In this document: positions 19,680 to 29,547 of the stretch, piece after piece
How the letters are laid out: each line of letters opens with the position of its first letter
Numbering within the stretch: position 1 is the stretch's first letter
Assembly (NCBI GenBank): GCA_030407315.1
Contig: JALQPE010000044.1
Span: 1 to 64,000, forward strand
Direction of reading: 5' to 3'
Length of the DNA stretch: 64,000 bases
From: Asparagopsis taxiformis
Taxonomy: Eukaryota; Rhodophyta; Florideophyceae; Bonnemaisoniales; Bonnemaisoniaceae
Translations under genes and position numbers: made by a program
The notes under the pieces: model-generated
Seen by the model: the letters and a program-made list of their open reading frames with translations, nothing else
Database searches by the model: none
Told to the model about the DNA's origin: nothing

Positions 19680-20900
19680 CACTACTGTGTCTGAAATCGG
19701 GCCTGGGGCAGTACTGTACGGCAGTAAAATTTACTTCCTGAGGCAGTAAAATTTAGTACTGTAAAAATATAAATTAATGCCCTACTTGCCGGCAGTACAG
19801 TGCACTGCCCGGAGGCAGTGGCCATGTGCTGCCGACTGCAGTAGAAAGTACTGCCTGGATGTATGACGTGAGGCAGTGGTGGGAGGCAGTGATAGTTGCT
19901 GGATTTAGATTGCCTTTCTGGCAGTGATTTGTGCTACATTGGTCTGTAAAATAAAGTAGTATATTGTGCTGACTTGGGCTGCACGGGGAGGGAGTAAAAT
20001 ATGCTGTCCAGGAATATGGCCCACGGCAGTACTATTTGGTGGCGTGGGATGCACCGTGTGGCAGTAGAAGCTAGTGTTTCCGGCAGCGTGCTGTGCTGGC
20101 AGCAGGCCCTAATGACGGCAGCACATTTTGCTATATTTAGGTAGTGCCCCGATGTACTGTATGATACTGCCTGCAGGTCATGGCAGAGGCAGAGAAATGT
20201 ACTGTATTCTATTATTGGACAAAGCAGTAATTTCTGCTGCTGTGTGGTGCTGCTTTTTTTTGTACTTACAGGTAGTGACAAGTCTATGTTCTGGCAGTAG
20301 AGTAATGCAGTGGAATATGATGACAGCAGACATGCTTCGAGGCTGTGTATTCTACTGCCTGTGGAAGCGAGTGGGGACAGTAAATTATGATGTCTGACGA
20401 AATGTGTGAAAGCAATGAAATGAGGTGCTGATAGTCTCTGGGAAAAGCTGCCTGATAGTACTGCTTTATGATTCGAAAAGTGCTACCGTACCGTGCTACT
20501 TGCCGTGGTGGAAAGTGCTGCCGTGCTCTACTACTTGCGTATGTGTAAATCACTGCCACGCTGTACTGCTCCAGGATATGTGAATTGCTGCCCCACAGCA
20601 CTACAAAAAGTAGTAGATTTTGATGTATTATAGAGCTGTCCAGATCAGCGTAAAGTACTGTCTGATAGTGTTGTACTCGACAGGGGCATAGGACAGTACC
20701 AGTTACTGCCTGTGGCAGTGCAGTGTACTACCTGGAAGTGCTACCTGTGGAAGTACATTTCACTACCTGGAACTAGTACTTGAGACAGTACAATTTACTG
20801 CCGGGAAGTCTATACTGAACCAGTAAATTGTAGTGCCTGGCGGTACTGACTCGGACAGAACGGGAAAGTAGTAGAATATGATGCCTAGGGTAATACTTTC
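19680..20900. repeat. Terminal and subterminal GCAGTA-rich region of element B
   Basis: From the CACTA start, short motifs such as GGCAGTA, TACTGCC and ACAGTA recur in both orientations at irregular spacing for about 1.2 kb. No regular tandem unit like the 35-bp repeat of element A is evident. The region has no supported gene. Confidence 0.75.
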
Positions 20901-21854
20901 TAGTGCCTACAATTGATGTTCAGGACGATAGAATGAGGTGGAAATGCCATTCCAGCCGCATGTTCAGGCATCTGGCTACGAAATGTCGGGCAGAATGGAG
21001 TATCTCTCTCGGTGGTCTTCATAGAAGTGTATAGGGATAACCAAGTGTGATCTAAAAGGATGTCAGAATTTTTATGTAGCAAGGACAACGATGCGTGAAG
21101 GATTGTTTCAGTTCTATCATTAGACTAGACTACTCATAAAATCGAACTATCGTATCTAAAATCTTACTATCTCTACAACCAGGACTATTGTGCAAGCAAA
21201 TCGAGTTCCTTGCTGTTTCAAAACTACATGTGATGTTCAGACAGGAGGGAAATAAACACCATTACAGATGATTTGCAACAGGTTAGCAATCGGATATAGA
21301 AAAGTATTGTAAAGGATGAGAAGAACATGAGTATGAATGGAATGAACAAACTTACCATCATTGAACTATTTTTGCGTGCAAAGGTATTGGTTGTAGGTTG
21401 GAATGACGAAAGCTTGCAAGCTTTCGTCATTCCAACCTACAACCAATACCTATGCCAGAATCATTTGCAATCAATAGACTAGAATAGGATCAGCGAAGAA
21501 CGATATTTATGGTTAGTGCACTATCTTTCATGGAAAGCATGCTTTAACATGCATGTGGAAAGAAATGAGAGAGGGGAAAGATACCTACTCGACAACGTAC
21601 CAGCCTTACCTGTCATCTTCATGATAACCGGATGATGAAATGGTCCTATACGTCGCGCATCAACAGCCTTAAATAGACAGCTCATCCACTCATAATGACC
21701 TCGTCGTAACTGGAAGGCAGATGATTTGGCAGACGATGATGTGGCAGATGATTTGGCAGCGGATGATCTGTCAAATTTTCTGGACGTGATAAATTAGCAG
21801 AAATAGAAATCATGCCCCTACGCAATGTCAAACCAACCTAAAAGTCTTGGTATT
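20901..21854. promoter_or_regulatory. 5' region of element B, first part
   Basis: Non-coding sequence between the subterminal repeats and the retrotransposon. It holds the perfect palindrome at 21383-21450 and a minus-strand donor-like site (ATGATG|GTAAGT, exon end at 21357). A possible acceptor (ATGTAG) at about 21224 has a TGCTAAC branch-like site upstream. It continues after the retrotransposon at 35330-35782, which I read as the transposase promoter. Confidence 0.5.
21383..21450. repeat. Perfect 68-bp palindrome in element B 5' region
   Basis: GGTATTGGTTGTAGGTTGG at 21383 is matched base for base by its reverse complement ending CCAATACC at 21450, with no spacer at the centre (CTTG|CAAG). 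Its position relative to the transposase start matches that of the element A foldback. Confidence 0.95.
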
Positions 21855-22517
21855 TGTAGTATACGTGGCAATTCCGAAATTGCAAATATTTACGTTTTTC
21901 CGCGGAATTCGAATTTCGCCGGATACGACCGGCGACAGCAATGAACGAACATTGCTGGCGCATGCGCGCGCGCAACCTGCACACGTGTGCAACGAACGTA
22001 TTGGCAACGGCCAACGGACCAACGGGTCCCTACGTGTGACCCACAAGGTCCCTTCCCATTCGGGGACGTTACGAGCAGTGTTTACACTGTAAAGCGATGC
22101 CATCGTGGCCATATAGGTATTGGCATCGTGCCGGGAGGGAAAGGGGACAAGACAACGATCGAGCAACGGCTCTAGTCTACGACTGACTTCTACGTTTACG
22201 TTTACGTTTTGCCTAACGAGGCTTCGTCTCCGTCGAGCTGCGTACTCCCTACCCATCGCCGCACGTAAGGCTGATTGCGTGTAGTGCCTCCGGGCTTGGT
22301 CGAGAGCGCCTCCGGTGACGTGCCACCTCGTTTATTGAACGTAATCCTCGCGTGGATTGTTGCGTCGTGACGCTCGTGTCTACTCGCTAACCACTCTACC
22401 TTCTACCGTTCTAACATACAGTCAAAACACCAGCGGGTGGACTGCTCGTTTCGTTTCGTAAGGACAGCGTGTCCACTGGCTCGTACCAGCTACTTCTAGA
22501 ACTAACGTTGTTCCACA
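21855..22517 (+). repeat. 5' LTR
   Basis: Starts TGTAGTATACGTGG and ends GTTCCACA, 663 bp, with no difference noticed from the 3' LTR. The first 120 bases contain several short dyads, for example GGCAATTCCGAAATTGC and GCAATGAACGAACATTGC. The next bases (TGGTCTTCCGACC at 22519) are placed where a tRNA primer-binding site is expected. Confidence 0.97.
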
Positions 22518-22616
22518 CTGGTCTTCCGACCTAGAAGTTGCTACGAGCATAACGACAACCAACGAGGTTGAGCTCTTTTACGTTAACGAAAAGCTACGTG
22601 CTACAGACGACGGTCT

Positions 22617-24896
22617 ATGAATTACGCTGTGTCGAATTCCAGCGCGTCGCCCAGGCAACCGTTGCCAACGTCAGCGGACGCCGAAGCCGACGTGGCCTTG
22701 TCAGCAGAAGCGATCTTCGCGACTGATCGATCTATCCCGCCGGATATCGAGGCGATCGGCCAGCTACCACGTACGGTAAGCCCGTTTGAGTCCGTGAGTA
22801 TGGACCCCGCAACGCGCGGTCAGCTCAACGAAGGGAACGTGACTCCCACGGCACTACGTGTAGTGTACGAAGACCTTCGAGGTCACATCGAAAGGGCGAG
22901 CGACGCGGCCGTCGACGAAGCCGTAAGGCAGAGACTCGGAGTCTCGGAGCGCGAAGCTCGTGCGTTACGTGAACGCTCAGCGACCCTCGAACGGGAAAAC
23001 GAAGATTTACGAAACCGCCTCTCCGCCGTGGAGGGAAGACTCGACTCGTTTGTCGTAGTATTCAACGAAATCGTCGCCGGACGTTCCGCTCCGCCGAGCG
23101 GAAGCGATCCGAATTACGAAGGCTCGCGCGCCTATAACTCGCAATCCTCCCCGGCCGTTCCGGGAGGATACCCACCAACACCCGGTCCGACGACCCCGAC
23201 AACGTACGGAAGGGGGGCGACAGTGCAACGAGCCATCGCCCACCCCGACGAGACGCCACGAAGGCAATTACGTTTTAACGATACGCCAGACCACGCGCGG
23301 TCGGCGGACGCAGCACGTGCTGCGCAATTCGATACGAGAGCTCCCCCGCCACGTGAGACGTACATTCCGTGGCTGGGTACGTTCGGCACGACGGACACGC
23401 GAGTCCACGAAAACGAACGTGCCGACGCGGTACGCTTACCAGGGAACGCCCTCGGACCCGTTTGCCACGCGTTGGCAGAGCACACGACAATGCTCGACGC
23501 ATTTGCGAACGTGGTGTCGTACCGCATGTACCGACTTAACGATGTACGTGAACATCTCTACGTGAACGAGAGTCAAAGCGTACATAAGCTCAAACGTGAG
23601 CTGGAGGGACTTTTCCCTACGTTAAAGCCGTTCTCCGGCCGGAATCCGATTACGTTACTCGGATTCCTCGCCCAAATACGTGATGGGTTCAGCACACTCG
23701 GAGTGTGCGAGGGAGTGGCAGTACGTGCGCTGCACTTCTTCCTCGAAGGGGACGCCCGACGGTTCTACGATTCCCAGTGTACGACTGGTGTGATCACGAC
23801 TGATCCGACGAAGAGGTTCTCGTGGCCTCACGTGATCAACGCGTTGATCAAACGATACCTGCAAGACGACGTGCTGCAGGAGGCCTACGAAAAGGTCACG
23901 ATGATCACGCAGAGTCCTAACGAGGACGAGAATCAGTACGCTGATAGACTCGACACCGCCACGCGGGCGTGTAACTACGTGTTTACGGATCGACTCCTCG
24001 TTCACCACTACGTACGTGGTTTGCTGCCCTCGACGCGGGCAGCAGTGACGGAACGACTCCGGTCACTCCCCGAACGAGAGAGGAACGACCTCACCGTTGT
24101 GAGACGATTGGCGACGGCCGAAGGAACGACCTTCCGTGCACGTACGGCAGCTGTCGCGTCAGCCGCGAAACCGAAAGTGCGGTTTCCGGTGAAGCGTACG
24201 TTGGCTATTTCCGACCACGAGTCGAGGAAGTTCGCGGACTACGATGAGTCCACGTACTTACGTGACGAACGGGCTAACGAGCCCAGTTACCACGATGGTA
24301 ACCCGAACATCCCCGCGAGGGACGACGACGACGTGTCGCTCGCTGCGGTTCACGTTGCCGAGAATTTGGAGGCGATCCTCTTCACGAACGGGCCGCCGCC
24401 CAACGATACGAAAACGGCAAACGAAAAGCCGGACGAGCTCGAAGCTCGATTGAACCGTCCATGCGAGGACGTGCCGAAGCTCACGAGCGAGCAGACGCAA
24501 TTGGCGCACTCCGTAATCCCGAATGATTACTGGACGCTGTCGTGTTGGTCATGCCGCGAAGATGGCCACTCGACGTTTACGTGTCCGCGTCTGACGCCAG
24601 ATCAACGGATCTTTTTCGCGTACAAGTACTACCTCTTCCACGTGAAGAGCAACCCACGTCAGGCTGAGTACTTCCGCCAACGAATGGCTAAACGTAACCA
24701 GGAACGACCTGGCGAGCGAGGGAACGTGACCCCGCGGAGGTACGGCACGCCGCCTACGATACTCCGAAACCCCAATCGTGACGGGGGAAGGCCCTTCGAC
24801 AGGCGCCGCGGCGATTTTCGTAATGACCGACGTGACCCCCGCCCGTGGGCGAACGAACGAATGGCCAGCGTAATGGCCGCAGCGGAGTCTACGTGA
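22617..24896 (+). CDS. gag: Gag polyprotein of the LTR retrotransposon
   Basis: A 759-codon frame with ATG at 22617, about 100 bases after the 5' LTR. Residues about 95-150 form a likely coiled coil (REARALRERSATLEREN...). The central third looks like a capsid domain (FLAQIRDGFSTLG, FFLEGDARRFYDSQ). A CCHC zinc knuckle lies at about residue 643 (CWSCREDGHSTFTC, spacing C-x2-C-x4-H-x4-C), followed by a basic Arg-rich tail (RRRGDFRNDRRDPR). It would assemble particles in the cytoplasm and bind the element RNA. It ends at TGA 24894-24896. Confidence 0.93.
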   Translation: MNYAVSNSSASPRQPLPTSADAEADVALSAEAIFATDRSIPPDIEAIGQLPRTVSPFESVSMDPATRGQLNEGNVTPTALRVVYEDLRGHIERASDAAVDEAVRQRLGVSEREARALRERSATLERENEDLRNRLSAVEGRLDSFVVVFNEIVAGRSAPPSGSDPNYEGSRAYNSQSSPAVPGGYPPTPGPTTPTTYGRGATVQRAIAHPDETPRRQLRFNDTPDHARSADAARAAQFDTRAPPPRETYIPWLGTFGTTDTRVHENERADAVRLPGNALGPVCHALAEHTTMLDAFANVVSYRMYRLNDVREHLYVNESQSVHKLKRELEGLFPTLKPFSGRNPITLLGFLAQIRDGFSTLGVCEGVAVRALHFFLEGDARRFYDSQCTTGVITTDPTKRFSWPHVINALIKRYLQDDVLQEAYEKVTMITQSPNEDENQYADRLDTATRACNYVFTDRLLVHHYVRGLLPSTRAAVTERLRSLPERERNDLTVVRRLATAEGTTFRARTAAVASAAKPKVRFPVKRTLAISDHESRKFADYDESTYLRDERANEPSYHDGNPNIPARDDDDVSLAAVHVAENLEAILFTNGPPPNDTKTANEKPDELEARLNRPCEDVPKLTSEQTQLAHSVIPNDYWTLSCWSCREDGHSTFTCPRLTPDQRIFFAYKYYLFHVKSNPRQAEYFRQRMAKRNQERPGERGNVTPRRYGTPPTILRNPNRDGGRPFDRRRGDFRNDRRDPRPWANERMASVMAAAEST

Positions 24897-24957
24897 CGAC
24901 CTCCGCTGACGAAACACCACTCGAGGTGGAAACGAGTCACGATGACGAACGAGCTTC

Positions 24958-27900
24958 GTGGGCTCACGACGACGACGTGTCGAACGGCCCCGCGCCGGAA
25001 AACGACCAGGCGATGTAGGTCACGAGCCACCCACATCGCCTGAACCCTTACGTAAAAGGGGGACGACCGACGTCGATGATTGGTCCTCCGCAGGCTCACC
25101 GATGAACGAGAGTTACGTAAAGCTCACGGCCGCGAAGGCCAACTCGAGTCACATGACACCCGACGTGGGGGAAGAAACGAAGTCCGACGGGACGAACGAA
25201 CCTCACACGAAGAGGAAGCCTCGCAGACGAGCGAGACGCGCTACCCGGAAGCACGACGCTTCCGAGCGCGAGAAAGCCAAGCACGCGGCTTATACGAAGC
25301 GTGTCGACGCAAAAGAAGCCATACGGGCTCATACGGTGAAGCGACGAACCGCTAGCGAAGACGTAGACCGCGCGCCGGTCAGGACCGAACCGTTGGTCCT
25401 CGACGGGCATACGTGCCTACTTGCGTCGAAGCATTATATCGTGTCCGGAACGATCGGACTAGACCTCAACGTGATGAGGGCGATTACCATCGCGATGGAT
25501 ACGTGCAGCGGCTACAACTTGATACGAACAAGTTTACTACCCTACGACTGGGTCGACCGCTGTCTACGTGACGAAGAGCTACCGAAGCTCGGAGACGCCA
25601 ACGGGCGACGTTTGCCTATCGAAGGCGCCATCCTGCTTCGTGTCAGGCTGGGGAACTCGCTGTTCCGCGTAAAATTCTTCGTAGCCAACACGCTGGCTGT
25701 CCCCGTTATAATGGGCACGTCGTTCATGTCGAAGCATGTCGATGCTATACGCTGTCGAGCGCAGACAATCGACCTCCATCGGGGGGATACGATACCCATT
25801 ATCGCGGAGGGCGATACGACGACTCCGTACGAGGAGGGGGAAGAGACGAATCCAAACGTGGAGCCCCCGAAACGCCGCGAGCGTAACGCGGCCTCGAATA
25901 GGCCGAGCCGAACGTTCTCGGTTCGCCTGACGAAGTACACGCGTGTACCGGCGATGTCGCAACGGACCGTCAACGTGACGACGGATGCGACCGGACTCGT
26001 GTTCCTCGAACCGAAAGCGTCGGTGCAATTCCGGCATGGGCTGCGCATAGCCAACGGAGTGGTCGACGTAGGACCGAGAGAGACGTTCTCTATCATCGTG
26101 TCGAACTTCACGAAGAAGGACCGCGAATTGCCGAAAGGCGCGACGATTGCGTACGCGGTACGCTCCCCGTTGGGAATCGTCCCACTCAAGCGTGAGGGCG
26201 GCGAAGCCCTCGCGAAGGTTTTGAACCTACCGCTAGTCGACGCGACGACGCGGACAAATACGACCGGGTTGGGCGACGAAACGCCAGACCCGTTGGTCAA
26301 CGAAAAGGGGAACGACCCCGCCACGAATTGGCAGTCGACAATCGATTTGTCGCACCTCGACGACGAGGATTTACGAAAGCGCATCAACGAGATGCTAGCT
26401 ACACATTCGTCAATGTGGACGAGCGGACGCCTCGGCGAAATCAATGCTACGGAGCATCGAATCGAACTCGAACCGGGCACGCGGCCCATACGTTCAATGC
26501 CCTATCGTCAGGGTCCGGCTTTACGTACGATAGCCGAGGAGCAGATCACGAAGATGCTCAACGAAGGGGTTATCGAACCCGCGTCCAGCGAATGGGCGTC
26601 ACCAATCGTGTTGGTGCCGAAGAAGGACGGATCCTTACGTTTCTGTGTCGATTACAGGCGTTTGAACGCGAAAACGATCGCTGATTCGTACCCGCTTCCT
26701 CGTATGGAAGATTGCCTCGATTCGTTGGGCGACGCCGCCATCTTCACGACACTCGATTGTAACGCCGGTTACTGGCAAGTGCCCGTCTCCGCCGAGGACC
26801 GTGATAAGACAACGTTTACGTCTTTCATGGGAACGTATCGCTACGTGCGAATGCCATTCGGGCTACGAAATGCCCCCGCTACGTTTCAGCGGACGTTGGA
26901 CATCATCCTCTCCGGAGTACGTTGGCAATCGTGCCTGGTCTACTTGGACGACGTAATCGTCTTTTCGAAAGACCTCGAGTCTCACCTGGGTCACGTTGAC
27001 CAGGTGCTTTCCCTGCTACGCGCAGCGGGAGTAACGTTAAAGCTCACGAAGTGCTCGTTCTTTCAACCACGAGTTGACTACCTGGGGCACGTGATTACCC
27101 CAGGGAAGCTGCACGTTGCAGCACGGAACAAGGAAGCCTTTCGTACGGCTACGTTCCCACGCGACAAGACGCAATGTCGATCGTTTTTGGGCGCGGCCAA
27201 CGTTTACCGCCGTTTCGTAAAGGCGTATGCCGAGATCGCTCGGCCACTCAACACGATGTTGAAGAAGGACGCTTCCCCCGATTGGACGAACCCAACGGAC
27301 GCGCAAACGAATGCGTTCGAAACGTTGAAGACAATACTGGTGTCGCCACCAGTATTGCACCTTCCGAAGGCGGGACGTCCGTTCATGATCGATACCGACG
27401 CGTCGGCGTATCAGCTGGGAGCTACGTTGCTCCAGCAGCAGAACGAAGATAAACCCAACGAATGGGTGCCGATTGGGTACTGGTCGAAGACCCTTAACGA
27501 AACCGAACGTGGTTACTCGGCGACCGAGCGCGAGTGTTACTCCGTCGTCTGGGCGATAACGTCGCTCCGACCCTACGTAGAGGGTCAACGATTTACCGTA
27601 CGTACGGATCACGAAGCCTTACGTTGGCTGATGACGTTAACGGACGCGTCCGGACGACTACTACGATGGAGGCTACGCGTTGCCGAATTCGATTTCGAAG
27701 TCACGTACAGGCCTGGGCGCGTGCACCAGGTACCTGACGCTTTATCACGTGTGATATCTACGTATGACGACGGTCGACCCGTCGACGATGACGTACCATC
27801 GTACGGGGACGCGGTCCTCGTGACGACTCGCAGTCGTCGACAACCCACACGAAATGGGCAAGGACGAACGACGTCCGTACGTAAAAAGGCAACGAATGCC

Positions 27901-29547
27901 AGGGGTCACGACGACCCGTCGAACGAGACTCGTGATGAACGAACATCAGCCACGACGGCTGGCCACGATGGCCTCGAGTTCAACCGCGACGCGTCGCTCG
28001 ATGACGTTCTTGACGAGGAACCGGATTTCCTCGACGAACAGCGCGCTGCTGAAGACGATTCGGCACGCGTGCCACCAGCTGACGTTCAGCTTCCCATTAC
28101 GAGGGACGAGCTTATCGAAGCTCAACGCGAGGACGCGTTCTGTCAAACGATACTGACACGACAGTCCGAGACGCAGGACGCTGCATTCTTCGAAGGCCAC
28201 GATGGCCTACTCCGACGCCGGAACCCTCACGATGAGGAACGTACACAAATCGTTGTGCCGGCTTCGTTACGGCCGCGGCTGCTGGAGTTAACGCACCACC
28301 ACGTCCTCGCTGGACATCCCGGGCAAACGCGTATGTACTATACCCTACGGAGGACGTACTACTGGCCCGCGATGGCCGCCGACATCCACGCAACGGTACG
28401 AAACTGCGTTGGATGTGCGAAGAACCGCGTGAAGCTTCGCAAACGGACGAACCCGTTACGTTTATTTCCGGCTACGGAGCCGCTGCGAGACCTATGTATC
28501 GACATACTAGGTCCGCTTACGAAGACCACGCGTGGCAACCGATTTATTCTCGTTATAACGGACCGCTTCACGAAGCTGACTAGAGTCGTACCTCTACGAA
28601 ATATCGATTCCGCCAACGTGGCGAGCGCGTTCGTCAACGCGTGGGTCTTCTCGTATGGACCCCCACGGACGCTCATAAGCGATAACGGAAAGCAGTTCGC
28701 TGCTAAGTTTTTCCAGCGCGTCTGCAACGAAATCGGCGTGACGAACGTCTTTACGTCGACGTACCACCCCCAAACGAACGGGCAGGTGGAGCGCTACAAC
28801 AGGACGATCCTGGCGATGCTGCGCAATTACGTGAACGAAAACCAGAACGACTGGGATCGATACGCATCGGCGTTAACGTTTGCGTACAACACGCATGTGC
28901 ATTCGAGCACGGGCACGACGCCCTTCGATTTGATTCTCACGAATCCACCGCCACCGTTGGCGCTACACACGTCGGTAACGAACCGCGAACTACCCGACGG
29001 GGGAGGGCGAGCCACTTACGTTCGTGAGCTCGCCACAACGATGGATAACGCGTATCGAACGCTGAAGGCCGCGCAGGCACGTTATAAACGAAATTTCGAC
29101 AAACGAGTCCGTGTCTCGAATCGAAACATCCGCGCGGGAGAATACGTATTCATCGACCCGACGGACGGGACCACGAAGGGCACGAAGCTCGGCAACCACG
29201 CGTTGGGACCGTTCCGCGTACTACGTAACGACGTACGAACGTTCGTCATCCAACGAGGAGACGTAGTTGAACGTGTCAACTCGGACCGCGTTGCGTACGC
29301 GCCAACGCCGGCGAACGCGCCCCCGCCGGAGCCATACGATGCCACCGAGGCAGACCTCGACAAGAACCGCGACGGTCCAGCGTATGTAGTAGACGACCTA
29401 CTCAACCACCGCGTGAACGAGGACGGAACGTTAGACTTCCTCGTGAAGTGGGTCGGGTATCGTAACCCTACGTGGGAACCCCGCCGGAACGTATCTGAAG
29501 AGAGCGTCTCTCGATACTTCGCACGCGTGCGACGAGCAACAACGTGA
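24958..29547 (+). CDS. pol: Pol polyprotein: protease, RT, RNase H, integrase, chromodomain
   Basis: The frame is +1 relative to gag and opens at 24946, 50 bases after the gag stop, so a simple gag-pol frameshift cannot join them. The first ATG is 25102, which keeps all domains; I list the longer open frame. Residues from 24958: protease near 180 (MDTCSGYNLI, with Cys where the usual D(S/T)G Gly is expected); RT with FCVDYRRLN near 562 and YLDDVIVFSKD near 662; RNase H with MIDTDAS near 809; integrase HHCC finger near 1113-1145 and catalytic D, D, E near 1181 (CIDILGPL), 1241 (SDNGKQF) and 1278 (GQVERYNR); chromodomain near 1476-1515 (LVKWVGYRNPTWEP). The chromodomain places it with chromoviruses, which often target modified histones for integration. 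Confidence 0.95.
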   Translation: MGSRRRRVERPRAGKRPGDVGHEPPTSPEPLRKRGTTDVDDWSSAGSPMNESYVKLTAAKANSSHMTPDVGEETKSDGTNEPHTKRKPRRRARRATRKHDASEREKAKHAAYTKRVDAKEAIRAHTVKRRTASEDVDRAPVRTEPLVLDGHTCLLASKHYIVSGTIGLDLNVMRAITIAMDTCSGYNLIRTSLLPYDWVDRCLRDEELPKLGDANGRRLPIEGAILLRVRLGNSLFRVKFFVANTLAVPVIMGTSFMSKHVDAIRCRAQTIDLHRGDTIPIIAEGDTTTPYEEGEETNPNVEPPKRRERNAASNRPSRTFSVRLTKYTRVPAMSQRTVNVTTDATGLVFLEPKASVQFRHGLRIANGVVDVGPRETFSIIVSNFTKKDRELPKGATIAYAVRSPLGIVPLKREGGEALAKVLNLPLVDATTRTNTTGLGDETPDPLVNEKGNDPATNWQSTIDLSHLDDEDLRKRINEMLATHSSMWTSGRLGEINATEHRIELEPGTRPIRSMPYRQGPALRTIAEEQITKMLNEGVIEPASSEWASPIVLVPKKDGSLRFCVDYRRLNAKTIADSYPLPRMEDCLDSLGDAAIFTTLDCNAGYWQVPVSAEDRDKTTFTSFMGTYRYVRMPFGLRNAPATFQRTLDIILSGVRWQSCLVYLDDVIVFSKDLESHLGHVDQVLSLLRAAGVTLKLTKCSFFQPRVDYLGHVITPGKLHVAARNKEAFRTATFPRDKTQCRSFLGAANVYRRFVKAYAEIARPLNTMLKKDASPDWTNPTDAQTNAFETLKTILVSPPVLHLPKAGRPFMIDTDASAYQLGATLLQQQNEDKPNEWVPIGYWSKTLNETERGYSATERECYSVVWAITSLRPYVEGQRFTVRTDHEALRWLMTLTDASGRLLRWRLRVAEFDFEVTYRPGRVHQVPDALSRVISTYDDGRPVDDDVPSYGDAVLVTTRSRRQPTRNGQGRTTSVRKKATNARGHDDPSNETRDERTSATTAGHDGLEFNRDASLDDVLDEEPDFLDEQRAAEDDSARVPPADVQLPITRDELIEAQREDAFCQTILTRQSETQDAAFFEGHDGLLRRRNPHDEERTQIVVPASLRPRLLELTHHHVLAGHPGQTRMYYTLRRTYYWPAMAADIHATVRNCVGCAKNRVKLRKRTNPLRLFPATEPLRDLCIDILGPLTKTTRGNRFILVITDRFTKLTRVVPLRNIDSANVASAFVNAWVFSYGPPRTLISDNGKQFAAKFFQRVCNEIGVTNVFTSTYHPQTNGQVERYNRTILAMLRNYVNENQNDWDRYASALTFAYNTHVHSSTGTTPFDLILTNPPPPLALHTSVTNRELPDGGGRATYVRELATTMDNAYRTLKAAQARYKRNFDKRVRVSNRNIRAGEYVFIDPTDGTTKGTKLGNHALGPFRVLRNDVRTFVIQRGDVVERVNSDRVAYAPTPANAPPPEPYDATEADLDKNRDGPAYVVDDLLNHRVNEDGTLDFLVKWVGYRNPTWEPRRNVSEESVSRYFARVRRATT

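Noticed and set aside
19741..19743. Natural stop codon of the 17271 ParB-Ox gene
   Set aside because: The last codons before it (from 19680) lie in the terminal sequence of element B; the true gene continued into an oxygenase domain.
25542..26489. 315-codon minus-strand ORF opposite pol
   Set aside because: A shadow frame of the ACG-rich pol gene; the sense strand has clear protease and RT motifs.
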